Shown one piece after another: positions 23,823 through 35,304 of a DNA stretch of 41,666 nucleotides. Numbering within the stretch: position 1 is the first letter of the stretch; each line of letters opens with the position of its first letter. The stretch is taken from NCBI GenBank assembly GCA_017626015.1, contig JAGAJO010000022.1:1-41666 (forward strand), read 5' to 3'. A program made the position numbers and the translations under genes. The notes beneath the pieces are model-generated. The model did no database searches, was not told the origin of the DNA, and saw only the letters and a list, made by a program, of their open reading frames with translations. This DNA is from Ruminococcus sp. (lineage in GTDB: Bacteria; Bacillota; Clostridia; Oscillospirales; Ruminococcaceae).

Positions 23823-24140
23823 ATGAAAAAGATTTTTGCAATTGCTTTCTGCACGCTCTGCGCTGCGGCAATGATGACCGCTTGTTCCGGAAGAAACAAT
23901 GACGAAGGAAGCTCTTCCGAGACCTCAAAAGCAAGCTCTACGACCACATCCGGAGCTGCTGCGGCAACGGATCTGTCCTCTTCAAGAGCGGAAACGTCAA
24001 AAAAAGATGATCTCTCCTCGGGAGATTCTCTTATGAGCAGAGTCGAGGAGGGTATTGACGATACCATCAGCGGCGGAGAGGAGATCATTGACGATACGCT
24101 CAGCACAGGCGAAGCGGTAGTTGACGATATTCTTGGTTAA
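23823..24140 (+). CDS. Small acidic lipoprotein
   Basis: This 105-residue protein has a lipoprotein signal ending at MTAC (Cys21). A low-complexity Ser/Thr/Ala spacer follows, then an acidic helical tail with three related units GIDDTISGGEE, IIDDTLSTGEA and VVDDILG. No known domain. It should sit on the outer face of the membrane. It has its own ribosome site and terminator; function unknown. Confidence 0.75.
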   Translation: MKKIFAIAFCTLCAAAMMTACSGRNNDEGSSSETSKASSTTTSGAAAATDLSSSRAETSKKDDLSSGDSLMSRVEEGIDDTISGGEEIIDDTLSTGEAVVDDILG

Positions 24141-24155
24141 ACCACATATTTACAG

Positions 24156-24200
24156 TGCGCCGCAGACTGCCTTCGGGTTATGCTGCGGCGCATTTTATTT
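24156..24200 (+). terminator. Terminator of the small lipoprotein gene
   Basis: TGCGCCGCAG (24156-24165) pairs with CTGCGGCGCA (24183-24192), followed by TTTTATTTT. Confidence 0.85.
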
Positions 24201-24345
24201 TGATAAAATCTAAAATTTGTTTTTATTCAATAGTTGATCATTAACAATATACTTACTAAACGCCATTGGTAAATAAAAGCAATGGAACAATATTAATAAA
24301 ATGTTAACTGAAAGTAAAAATAATGTGCAAAATTTATCAACCCCC

Positions 24346-24374
24346 TTTAAAAAACAAATAAAAGGTGATATAAT
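24346..24374 (+). promoter_or_regulatory. Probable atp operon promoter
   Basis: TTTAAA (24346-24351), 17 bases, TATAAT (24369-24374). The -10 is perfect and the -35 weak. It lies about 65 bases before atpI, in an otherwise featureless AT-rich 240-base gap. Confidence 0.5.
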
Positions 24375-24441
24375 GATCGTATACATTTTTTGCGAATTAT
24401 CAGCCGGCAGGCTCCGGCGCTGACGAAAGGCTGGAGAGGAT

Positions 24442-24828
24442 ATGCCGGATAATAACGGGAAATCTGAGATTCGGCTGCTGCTGGAAAAGATCTACCCAAC
24501 AGCCGCTCTGATGACGGCTGCTTGTTGGTGCGTGACGCTTTTCGGCGGCTTTAAAATTGAAAATCTGTTGGGCTTTGCAGTGGGGTTCGGGTATATGTGC
24601 CTTTGCTATGAGTATCTCGGAAGGGTATGCGAAAGAGCTGTAAAGCTGGATAAAAAACGTGCAGGAAGAGCAGTTACCGCTTGCTATTTTGTAAGGTTCG
24701 GCGGATTGTTCATACTTTGCGCAGCGGGAATGCTCACAGGACGGCTCAGCTTTGCGGGTTTGCTCATACCTCAGTTTTTCCCGAGGATCATTTTGACGGT
24801 AATGCAGTTTACAGGAAAGGATAAGTAG
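24442..24828 (+). CDS. atpI: ATP synthase subunit I
   Basis: This 128-residue membrane protein has four hydrophobic segments (about 19-35, 40-58, 77-95 and 100-120) and a short charged N-terminus. Position immediately before atpB and general size identify it as AtpI, a chaperone-like factor for c-ring assembly and, in some species, ion or Mg2+ handling. Sequence conservation in this family is low, so context carries most of the weight. Four bases separate it from atpB. Confidence 0.75.
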   Translation: MPDNNGKSEIRLLLEKIYPTAALMTAACWCVTLFGGFKIENLLGFAVGFGYMCLCYEYLGRVCERAVKLDKKRAGRAVTACYFVRFGGLFILCAAGMLTGRLSFAGLLIPQFFPRIILTVMQFTGKDK

Positions 24829-24832
24829 ACTA

Positions 24833-25567
24833 ATGACAGATATAGGAAACGGTCCGAAGATCGTCTTCGAGCTTTTCGACGGTAAAATACAGGTGACGGA
24901 AACCGTAGTTATGGGATGGCTTATTATAGCCGTCGTGCTGCTTCTGTGTCTGTGGCTTACCAAAGATCTTAAAAAGATACCCGAAAAGAAGAGACAGGTT
25001 CTTGCGGAAATGTTTGTTAATTTCGTAAACGATATGGTGCGGCAGAATATGGGCGAAAAGCTTATGTGCTACGCTCCGTATATCGGTGCACTGCTCATAT
25101 CCGCAGTGCTGGGCGCTCTTATAAGCTTAGTAGGGCTGAGGTCTATGACGGCGGATATCAACGTTACGGCGACATGGGCGCTGATGACGTTTATCCTTAT
25201 AACCTTTCACAAGATCAAGGCTAACGGCATCGGCGGATATTTCAAGGGCTTTGCAAAGCCTGTTGCTTTTATATTGCCGCTGAATCTTATCAGCGAGGTT
25301 GCGACCCCCGCTTCAATGGCATTCCGTCTTTTCGGAAACGTTGCCGGCGGCATGGTCATCACCGGATTGCTGTACGGCTGTCTGGGAGCATTGTCTTCGG
25401 CTCTGCATCTTAGCTTTGAAATGGGTTCGTGGGCGTTCAATGTATTTCAGGTAGGTATTCCCGCAGTGCTGTCGATCTATTTTGACCTGTTTTCGGGGTG
25501 CATACAGGCGTATATTTTCTCAATGCTGACAATGGTCAATGTCGGCGCTGCGGCGGAGGAGCCGTAA
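24833..25567 (+). CDS. atpB: ATP synthase subunit a
   Basis: This 244-residue membrane stator forms the ion half-channels beside the c-ring. The essential Arg is Arg165 in SMAFRLFGNVAGG, with NLISEVATP just before it and FQVGIPAVLSIYFDLFSGCIQAYIFSML as two C-terminal helices. Five to six hydrophobic segments and length are typical of short clostridial a subunits. ATG 24833 follows atpI by four bases. Given the Na+-type c subunit next door, the channel is probably a Na+ path. Confidence 0.94.
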   Translation: MTDIGNGPKIVFELFDGKIQVTETVVMGWLIIAVVLLLCLWLTKDLKKIPEKKRQVLAEMFVNFVNDMVRQNMGEKLMCYAPYIGALLISAVLGALISLVGLRSMTADINVTATWALMTFILITFHKIKANGIGGYFKGFAKPVAFILPLNLISEVATPASMAFRLFGNVAGGMVITGLLYGCLGALSSALHLSFEMGSWAFNVFQVGIPAVLSIYFDLFSGCIQAYIFSMLTMVNVGAAAEEP

Positions 25568-25894
<327 letters not shown>

Positions 25895-25944
25895 TCCTGC
25901 CGGGATACACAATCACGGCAAATCGGAGACGGGAGGTTTTATAA

Positions 25945-26460
25945 ATGGTTTTAGCCGCAGGAGATGTTACGGATTTTCTTTCGGTAAATCTGACTACGAT
26001 TATTGCGACATGGCTCAATCTGCTTATACTTTTTCTGGTTCTTAAGCATTTCCTTTTCGATAGGGTGAACAAGGTGATCGAATCGAGGAAAAACGAGGTC
26101 GCAAATACCTATAAAGAGGCTGACGAGGCTAAGGAAAATGCCAGAAGGCTCGAGGCTGAGTACGACAGCAGGATAAGCGGCGCCAAGGAGGAATCTGCGC
26201 AGATAATCCAGGCGGCGACTAAAAAGGCTCAGCAGCGCTCCGATGAGATAATCAGCGACGCAAAACGTGAAGCGAAGGGTATTGCCGAGCAGTCGAGAGT
26301 CGAGATCGAGCGTGAAAAGAAGATCGCAGTCAATAAGATCAAGGACGATATTGCAGACATTGCTTTTTCAGCTGCTCAGGCAGTTATTGAAAAGGATTTC
26401 AACAGCAAGGATAACGAAAAGCTTATAGAACAGTTTATCGACAATGTGGGTGAAGTGTAA
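25945..26460 (+). CDS. atpF: ATP synthase subunit b
   Basis: This 171-residue peripheral stalk has one N-terminal membrane helix (about 17-35, TIIATWLNLLILFLVLKHF). A long charged coiled coil to about residue 140 follows (RLEAEYDSRISGAKEESAQ and similar), then the delta-binding C-terminus with FSAAQAVIEKDF. Length is normal. The stop TAA shares a base with the ATG of atpH, indicating coupled translation. Confidence 0.93.
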   Translation: MVLAAGDVTDFLSVNLTTIIATWLNLLILFLVLKHFLFDRVNKVIESRKNEVANTYKEADEAKENARRLEAEYDSRISGAKEESAQIIQAATKKAQQRSDEIISDAKREAKGIAEQSRVEIEREKKIAVNKIKDDIADIAFSAAQAVIEKDFNSKDNEKLIEQFIDNVGEV

Positions 26461-27008
26461 TGGCTGAGAGCGTTGGTATTGTTTACGGTACCGCCCTGTT
26501 TGAGCTTTGCTGCGAGCAGGACTGCCTTGAAAGCGTTTATTCGGAGCTTAAGCAGGTGCGGGATGTTGTTTTGCTTGCTGAAAATGCGGAGTTTGTAAAG
26601 CTTATGAGTTCGCCGCTGATCTCAGGCAGCGAAAAGGCTGACCGCATTGGAGATATTTTCGGAGGCAGGCTCAGCACGCTTACGGAGGATTTTCTGCGTC
26701 TGCTGGCTGAAAAGGGCAGATTCGGAGATATTGACGAAATATACGGCGTTTTTTCGGATATGTATAACGATAAAATGAACATTCTCGAAGTCACGGCGAT
26801 AACTGCCGAGCCGCTGTCCGAAAGGCTGAGAACGAAGCTCATCGATAAGCTTTGTGCAGTAACGGGGAAGAAGATAGCTTTTACCGAAAAGACCGACAGG
26901 TCTATCATCGGAGGGATAGTGCTGAGATATGCAAACAGCGAGATAGATTCCAGCGTTAAAACAAGGCTTGACAGGCTTAAGGCACAGATCGGCGGCGTTA
27001 TTGCATAG
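26460..27008 (+). CDS. atpH: ATP synthase subunit delta
   Basis: This 182-residue protein links the stalk to the F1 head. It shows the family pattern of an N-terminal helical domain (YGTALFELCCEQ, then FVKLMSSPLISGSEKADRI), RLLAEKGRF, and the C-terminal GGIVLRYANSEIDSSVKTRL, split across the strand and helix. It overlaps the atpF stop by one base. It precedes atpA by about 46 bases with GAAAGG as ribosome site for the latter. Confidence 0.93.
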   Translation: MAESVGIVYGTALFELCCEQDCLESVYSELKQVRDVVLLAENAEFVKLMSSPLISGSEKADRIGDIFGGRLSTLTEDFLRLLAEKGRFGDIDEIYGVFSDMYNDKMNILEVTAITAEPLSERLRTKLIDKLCAVTGKKIAFTEKTDRSIIGGIVLRYANSEIDSSVKTRLDRLKAQIGGVIA

Positions 27009-27036
27009 CGCTGTATTATAGTGGAAATTTTTTTGA

Positions 27037-28569
<1,533 letters not shown>

Positions 28570-28582
28570 GGAGCGTTAGTTT

Positions 28583-29443
28583 ATGGCAGCTTCCAATATG
28601 AAGGACGTAAAGCGCCGCATAAAAAGCGTTGAAAGCACCATGCAGATAACCAAGGCGATGCAGCTTGTTGCTTCCTCGAAAATGCGCCGTGCAAAGGAAA
28701 GAGCCGAGGCGGTGCATCCGTTTTTCGAGTCGGTTTTCCAGGTTATGTGCGACGTATCAAGAGACCATGATTTTACGTCTGTTTACACAAAAAAGAAGTT
28801 TAAAAATTCCACGCTTATGATAGTTATTGCCGGCGACAGAGGTCTTGCGGGCGGCTTTAACCATAATGTTCTGAAAATGGCGGAGGCAAGAGCTGAGGAG
28901 ATCATCGGCACAGGCGGAGAGATCCGTGTAATGGCTATAGGCAAAAAGGCTGTGGAGTATTTTGAAAAGAGAAGCTACGATCTGACCGACAGGTTCCCGA
29001 ACATTGCAGAGGGTATCGATCTTACCGATGTTATGGAGATCGCCGAGAATATCATAGAAAGATTTCGGCTGGGGGATTTTGACGCAGTTGAGCTTGTATA
29101 TACCACCTTCGTTTCCGCAATGACTCAGGAACCTAATCAGCTGAGGATACTTCCGCTGGAAAATCTGGATTACATCGGTGACAAGCACCCGTCTACAATT
29201 TACGACCCCTCTCCTGAGGAGGTATTCGACGGTATGATACCCCAGTATTTATGCGGTATGCTTTATTCGGCGATCGTTGATTCCTACGCTTCCGAGCAGG
29301 CAGCAAGACGCACTGCTATGGAATCGGCAAGCGATAATGCAAGCGAAATGATCGATAATCTGTCGCTGCTTTACAACAGAGCAAGACAGGCTCAGATCAC
29401 TCAGGAAATTACGGAGATCAGTTCAGCTTCCATAAATAAATAG
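28583..29443 (+). CDS. atpG: ATP synthase subunit gamma
   Basis: This 286-residue central rotor shaft begins with the conserved helix MKDVKRRIKSVESTMQITKAMQLVASSKMRRA (in parts) and closes with the matching C-terminal helix ARQAQITQEITEISSA. The Rossmann-like middle part has VIAGDRGLAGGFNHNV. Size is typical. Confidence 0.95.
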   Translation: MAASNMKDVKRRIKSVESTMQITKAMQLVASSKMRRAKERAEAVHPFFESVFQVMCDVSRDHDFTSVYTKKKFKNSTLMIVIAGDRGLAGGFNHNVLKMAEARAEEIIGTGGEIRVMAIGKKAVEYFEKRSYDLTDRFPNIAEGIDLTDVMEIAENIIERFRLGDFDAVELVYTTFVSAMTQEPNQLRILPLENLDYIGDKHPSTIYDPSPEEVFDGMIPQYLCGMLYSAIVDSYASEQAARRTAMESASDNASEMIDNLSLLYNRARQAQITQEITEISSASINK

Positions 29444-29462
29444 TATGAAAGGCGGTAAATGA

Positions 29463-30860
<1,398 letters not shown>

Positions 30861-30887
30861 AATAATTAATTTATCGGAGAGATTTTT

Positions 30888-31292
30888 ATGACGCCTTACA
30901 ACATCAAAGTTCTGACACCCGAAAAGATCTTTTATGAGGGGAGTACGGAGCAGATCATTGCAAAAACCGCATCCGGCAATGTGGGGATCCTTGCGGGACA
31001 TTCGCCTTATGTGGCAAATCTTGTGGCGTCGGAGCTGAGGATCAAGATAGACGGGAGTTTCAGGTCGGCAGCAGTATCTGACGGCATTATCAAGGTTTCC
31101 GTTGACGGAACAGTGACTATCCTTTCTTCTGCAATTGAATGGTCCGATGAAATAGACGTTGCCAGAGCCGAAAAGGCAAAGGCGTATGCCGAAAGCAAGA
31201 TGAAGGAGCACGCAAGTCAGAAGGAGTTTGACCTGGCTGAGCAAAAGCTTAAACGTGCTCTCAACAGGCTTGTCGTTGCGCAAAAAAGATAG
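30888..31292 (+). CDS. atpC: ATP synthase subunit epsilon
   Basis: This 134-residue protein has an N-terminal beta sandwich (YNIKVLTPEKIFYEG, GNVGILAGHSPYVANL) and a two-helix C-terminal tail rich in Ala, Glu and Lys that can inhibit ATP hydrolysis. It is the last gene of the operon and is followed by a terminator 11 bases after the stop codon. Confidence 0.93.
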   Translation: MTPYNIKVLTPEKIFYEGSTEQIIAKTASGNVGILAGHSPYVANLVASELRIKIDGSFRSAAVSDGIIKVSVDGTVTILSSAIEWSDEIDVARAEKAKAYAESKMKEHASQKEFDLAEQKLKRALNRLVVAQKR

Positions 31293-31302
31293 TTTATGAG
31301 TC

Positions 31303-31346
31303 AAAGCCGCACAGCTGTCATTGTGCAGGCTTTGGCTTTGTTTTTT
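31303..31346 (+). terminator. Terminator of the atp operon
   Basis: AAAGCCGCACA (31303-31313) and TGTGCAGGCTTT (31322-31333) pair with one bulge, followed by GGCTTTGTTTTTT. Confidence 0.85.
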
Positions 31347-31361
31347 GAATCTTAAAAAAGT

Positions 31362-31450
31362 GTCCGCACGGAGAGATCGTTCAAATATCCGTCTGCAAAG
31401 GATGAGCTTTTGCAGAGGGATATTTGATACTGATCGTAACGTATGCGGAC
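31362..31450. repeat. 89-bp nested palindrome before the Na/Pi gene
   Basis: The outer arms GTCCGCA (31362-31368) and TGCGGAC (31444-31450) enclose a perfect 10-bp pair TCAAATATCC / GGATATTTGA (31381-31390 / 31418-31427). Within that lies CTGCAAA / TTTGCAG (31393-31399 / 31408-31414). The whole segment folds into one long hairpin. It may be a tiny palindromic mobile element or a leader structure controlling the symporter gene 34 bases downstream. Confidence 0.6.
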
Positions 31451-31483
31451 GCATAGAGAAAATTTTAAAAGGAATGAAGCTTT

Positions 31484-33274
31484 TTGAGTATTTTTAACAT
31501 AATCGGAATGGCCGGCGGTCTGGGACTTTTTCTTTATGGAATGACGATCCTCAGCAACGGACTTGAAAAGGCCTCCGGCGGATTAATGGAAAAGGTTCTT
31601 GCTAAAATGTCCGGAAATGTTTTTTCGGGTATTCTTTTCGGAGCGCTTGTTACTGCCGCAGTTCAGTCATCATCGGCGACCACGGTTATTGTGGTGGGAC
31701 TTGTAAACGCCGGACTGCTTACCCTTAAGGGGGCTGTCGGCATTATAATGGGTGCAAATATCGGTACGACAATGACAACGCAGATATTAAGACTTACCAG
31801 ACTGGAGGGGGAGTCCGACGGTCCGTTTATCCTGCAGCTATGTAAGCCCTCGAATTTTTCTTCTGTGCTTATCGTTATCGGTCTTATAATAATAATGGTC
31901 AGCAAAAAAAATAAAAACAAAACCGTGGGCGAAATCATGATGGGCATAGGTATTCTTTTTACCGGAATGATACTTATGCAGGAGAAAATTGCTCCATTGG
32001 CTGAAATGCCGCAGTTTGAGGAGATCTTTGCTGCGCTTAAAAATCCTATTCTCGGTGTTCTGGTAGGAACTGTGTTTACTGCGGTCATTCAGTCGTCGGC
32101 AGCTTCTATAGGTATTCTGCAGGCGCTTTCCACTTCGGGAGCAATAACCTTTGCGGCTGCATTTCCTATAATTATGGGAACCAATATAGGTACCTGCGCA
32201 ACTCCGCTTATTTCCAGTGTAGGCGCATCAAAAAACGCAAAAAGAGCAGCAATGATCCATTTTTATTTCAACCTTATCGGTACGGTGGTGTTCCTCATTG
32301 GGGTATATATTATTCAGTACACCGTGGGACTTTCTTTCTGGGATAAGAACTTTACAACGGGAAGCATTGCAAATTTCCATACGATATTCAATGTGCTTGT
32401 TACGATAATGTTCCTTCCCTTTTACACCCTGCTTGAAAAGCTGGCGGTCATTACGATCCGTGATAAGAAAAACAGCGATGATGATGAGACCTTTACAAAA
32501 GAAGATCTGCTTGACGACAGATTCCTTGTAACGCCCAGCGTTGCTATTGCTCAGGCAACGGAGGCTGTGGTACAGATGGGACATCTGGCGCATAAAAATT
32601 TTGTGTCGGTTTCCACTCTTTTTGATAAGTACGATCTTAAGGTCATTGATAAGATCAAGGAGCGTGAGGAGCTGCTTGACAGACTTGAGGACAGAGTCGG
32701 GCAGTATCTTATCAAGCTCAATGACTGCGGTCTTAACGAGGATGAGTCAAGATATGTGACCACTCTTTTCCATCTCATATCAGAATATGAACGTATAGGG
32801 GATTATTCGGTGAACATTTACGAAACCGCAGACGTTCTTTATGAAAAGGAGATCAGTTTTTCCGATCAGGCAAATAAGGAGCTTAAGGTTGTCTGTGCAG
32901 CGATAACCGAGATAACAAGACTTGCTGTGGAAGCTACACAAACGGGAGATATGGATATACTTACGGAGATCGAGCCACTGGAGGAGGTCGTAGACAGGAT
33001 CGTCGAGGATCTTAAGGCAATACACATAGACCGTTCAAAAAACGGACTGTGCAATATAGAGGTGGGTATAAACTTTATAGATATTCTTACAAATGTAGAG
33101 AGGATCTCTGATCACTGCTCCAATATTGCAATATATCTTATTGCAAATCAGCGTAAGTATACAAGTCTTAAGAAGCACGAGTATCTGGATAATCTTCACC
33201 GAAACGGTCCGGATTATTACGATAAGAAGATCAAGGAATATTCGGAGAGATTTTCTCTCGGGGAAACTGTCTGA
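31484..33274 (+). CDS. Na+/phosphate cotransporter with PhoU-like domain
   Basis: In this 596-residue protein, residues 1-310 form the NptA-type membrane part with two inverted repeats bearing the QSSSATTVIVVGLVNAG and QSSAASIGILQAL signatures used for Na+ and phosphate binding. Residues about 340-590 are soluble and PhoU-like, with long helices and repeated E-x-x-x-D patterns (HLISEYERIGDYSVNIYE, VERISDHCSNIAIY). It imports phosphate with Na+. The start is TTG (31484) behind AAAGGA, with no suitable ATG. Position after a Na+-type ATP synthase fits a sodium economy. It is probably co-transcribed with the next gene, 16 bases away. Confidence 0.9.
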   Translation: MSIFNIIGMAGGLGLFLYGMTILSNGLEKASGGLMEKVLAKMSGNVFSGILFGALVTAAVQSSSATTVIVVGLVNAGLLTLKGAVGIIMGANIGTTMTTQILRLTRLEGESDGPFILQLCKPSNFSSVLIVIGLIIIMVSKKNKNKTVGEIMMGIGILFTGMILMQEKIAPLAEMPQFEEIFAALKNPILGVLVGTVFTAVIQSSAASIGILQALSTSGAITFAAAFPIIMGTNIGTCATPLISSVGASKNAKRAAMIHFYFNLIGTVVFLIGVYIIQYTVGLSFWDKNFTTGSIANFHTIFNVLVTIMFLPFYTLLEKLAVITIRDKKNSDDDETFTKEDLLDDRFLVTPSVAIAQATEAVVQMGHLAHKNFVSVSTLFDKYDLKVIDKIKEREELLDRLEDRVGQYLIKLNDCGLNEDESRYVTTLFHLISEYERIGDYSVNIYETADVLYEKEISFSDQANKELKVVCAAITEITRLAVEATQTGDMDILTEIEPLEEVVDRIVEDLKAIHIDRSKNGLCNIEVGINFIDILTNVERISDHCSNIAIYLIANQRKYTSLKKHEYLDNLHRNGPDYYDKKIKEYSERFSLGETV

Positions 33275-33290
33275 GAGTTGGAGGATCAAT

Positions 33291-34736
33291 ATGAACAACT
33301 TTAACTATACGATGCTGTGTGATTTTTATGAGCTGACTATGGGAAACGGCTATTTTATCTGCGGCGCTGCGAATAAGATCTCCTATTTCGATCTTTTTTT
33401 CAGGAGAGTCCCGGATAACGGCGGTTTTGCCATTGCCTGCGGATTGGAGCAGATCATAGACTATATAAACGATCTGCATTTTGACAGTCAGGATATAGAA
33501 TTTCTGCGTTCCAAGGGAATATTCAGGGAGGATTTTCTGGAATATCTGAGGGATTTTAGGTTTACCGGGGATATCTGGGCAGTTCCTGAGGGAACCGTTA
33601 TCTTTCCCAACGAACCGATCATAACGGTACGTGCCCCTGCTATCGAGGCGCAGCTGGTGGAGACTTATCTGCTGCTTTGCATAAACCACCAGACGCTTAT
33701 TGCTACTAAGGCAAACAGGATAGTCCGGGCCGCACAGGGCAGAGCAGTTTCGGAATTCGGTTCCAGACGTGCTCATGGAGGTGACGCAGCTATTTACGGA
33801 GCCAGAGCTGCCGGGATAGGCGGCTGTACAGGAACGGCCTGCACAATTACGGAGCAGGTGTTCGGCTTTCCTGCCACCGGAACAATGGCTCATTCGTGGG
33901 TCCAGATGTTCGACAGCGAATACGAGGCTTTTAAGACCTATTGCGAATGCTATCCCAATGGTGCGGTTTTGCTTATAGATACCTATAATGTGCTTAAAAG
34001 CGGTATTCCCAACGCTATCAGAGCTTTTGACGAGGTGCTGAAGCCTAAGGGCTGCCGTCCTGTAGGAGTCAGGATAGATTCGGGGGATATAACATATCTC
34101 TCCAAGAAAGCCAGAAAAATGCTTGACGAGGCAGGCTATGAGGACTGCAAAATAATCGCTTCAAATTCATTGGACGAATATATAATCAGGGATATGATCT
34201 TTCAGGGAGCAAAGGTGGACAGCTTCGGCGTGGGCGAACGGCTCATAACCGCAAGGAGCGAGCCTGTTTTCGGCGGAGTGTACAAGCTTGTTGCAGTGGA
34301 AAATGACAGCGGCGAGGTAGTACCGAAGATTAAAATTTCCGAGAACGTTGTGAAGATCACAAACCCTCATTTTAAGAAGGTTTACCGTATTTACGATAAG
34401 GAAAACAATAAGGCTGTGGCGGATCTTCTGACCGTACACGACGAGGTCATAGACGAAAGCCGGGAGCTTACGCTTTTTGATCCGCAGTATACATGGAAGA
34501 AAAAGACTGTAACGAATTTCAAGGCAAGAGAACTGCTGGTACCGATATTTAAGAACGGAAAGTGCGTATACAAAAAGCCGTCCTTTGATGAGATAGTAAA
34601 GTATCGTCAGCAGGAGATCGAGACACTCTGGGACGAGATAACTCGCTTTGAGAATCCCCACACATACTATGTGGATCTGTCCGATAAGCTGTGGAACATC
34701 AAGAATCGGTTATTGTCTGAAAACCGTAATATGTAA
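33291..34736 (+). CDS. pncB: Nicotinate phosphoribosyltransferase
   Basis: This 481-residue enzyme makes nicotinate mononucleotide from nicotinate, PRPP and ATP in NAD salvage. Motifs are MLCDFYELTMGNGYF at the start, FRRVPDNGGFAIACGLEQ, SEFGSRRAHGGDAAIYGARA, AHSWVQMF, LIDTYN and GVRIDSGDI, then SFGVGERLIT. ATG 33291 has GGAGG at good spacing. An upstream extension of the frame to 33126 overlaps the symporter and lacks a ribosome site. Length and motifs are normal. It is probably the last gene of the transcript. Confidence 0.94.
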   Translation: MNNFNYTMLCDFYELTMGNGYFICGAANKISYFDLFFRRVPDNGGFAIACGLEQIIDYINDLHFDSQDIEFLRSKGIFREDFLEYLRDFRFTGDIWAVPEGTVIFPNEPIITVRAPAIEAQLVETYLLLCINHQTLIATKANRIVRAAQGRAVSEFGSRRAHGGDAAIYGARAAGIGGCTGTACTITEQVFGFPATGTMAHSWVQMFDSEYEAFKTYCECYPNGAVLLIDTYNVLKSGIPNAIRAFDEVLKPKGCRPVGVRIDSGDITYLSKKARKMLDEAGYEDCKIIASNSLDEYIIRDMIFQGAKVDSFGVGERLITARSEPVFGGVYKLVAVENDSGEVVPKIKISENVVKITNPHFKKVYRIYDKENNKAVADLLTVHDEVIDESRELTLFDPQYTWKKKTVTNFKARELLVPIFKNGKCVYKKPSFDEIVKYRQQEIETLWDEITRFENPHTYYVDLSDKLWNIKNRLLSENRNM

Positions 34737-34753
34737 ATTTGTTTTAAATTTTT

Positions 34754-34782
34754 CCGCCGGCTCCGGAACTGATTGCCGGCGG
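34754..34782 (+). terminator. Hairpin after pncB
   Basis: CCGCCGGC and GCCGGCGG (34754-34761 / 34775-34782) form a perfect eight-bp GC stem 18 bases after the stop codon. A T tract is weak (GGAATATTTAT). Confidence 0.5.
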
Positions 34783-34797
34783 GGAATATTTATGCAT

Positions 34798-34986
34798 AAA
34801 AAAATTAATACTCACTTCTATCGGCTGAAATGAGCATTAATTTTCTATAGAATTATGAAAGGGATTTGGTGATTGACAAAACCTGAAAGCCTTTCGCTGC
34901 CGGGCTTTGTCAATCCTCAAAACACCTGATTTTCTTTCAACGTATACATAATAACATTCCTGTGTGAACCGAGTGTGAATTTTCAG
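34798..34986 (+). repeat. 189-bp tandem repeat, copy 1
   Basis: Repeated at 35017-35205 with a constant offset of 219 bases and few mismatches, mostly in loops. Each copy contains hairpin A (ATTAATACTCA / TGAGCATTAAT, 34804-34814 / 34831-34841) and hairpin B (GATTGACAAA / TTTGTCAATC, 34871-34880 / 34906-34915). Each also has a TGTGAA-N5-TGTGAA pair (34963-34979). Confidence 0.85.
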
Positions 34987-35016
34987 AACTTTTTTATGTA
35001 TATTTGAAAAAGCTCA

Positions 35017-35205
35017 AAAAAAATTAATACTCACTTCTATCGGCTGAAATGAGCATTAATTTTCTATAGAATTATGAAAGGGATTTGGTGATTGACAAAA
35101 CCTGAAAGTCTGTCACTGCCGGGCTTTGTCAATCCTCAAAACGTTTGATTTTCTTTCAACACATATATAATAGCATTCCTGTGTGAACCGAATGTGAATT
35201 ATCAG
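35017..35205 (+). repeat. 189-bp tandem repeat, copy 2, probable promoter region of the two-component system
   Basis: Hairpins A and B lie at 35023-35060 and 35090-35134. Copy 2 also carries TATAAT (35166-35171) with a weak TTTGAT 16 bases upstream, a better -10 than the matching site in copy 1. The region ends about 100 bases before the response regulator. Confidence 0.8.
35182..35198. promoter_or_regulatory. Direct-repeat box for an OmpR/PhoB-type regulator
   Basis: TGTGAA-N5-TGTGAA with an 11-base period, also present at 34963-34979. Read on the other strand it is TTCACA-N5-TTCACA, the layout of PhoP/PhoB-family binding sites. Since the next gene encodes such a regulator, autoregulation is likely. 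Confidence 0.55.
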
Positions 35206-35304
35206 GATAATTCCAGAAATTTTTTGAGTAAATTAAACGTAAAAAAATGTTTACTAAAACAATTTCGTATATAAATAATTAATCTGATCCGGGAGGTAAA
35301 ATAA

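Noticed and set aside
33126-33290. Longer N-terminus for nicotinate phosphoribosyltransferase
   Set aside because: It overlaps the symporter gene by about 150 bases; the family start MNNFNYTMLCDFYELT follows a good GGAGG at 33291.
34798-35205. Insertion sequence or transposon remnant
   Set aside because: The duplicated units carry promoter-like and operator-like elements and no terminal inverted repeats or coding remnant; tandem duplication of a control region is simpler.
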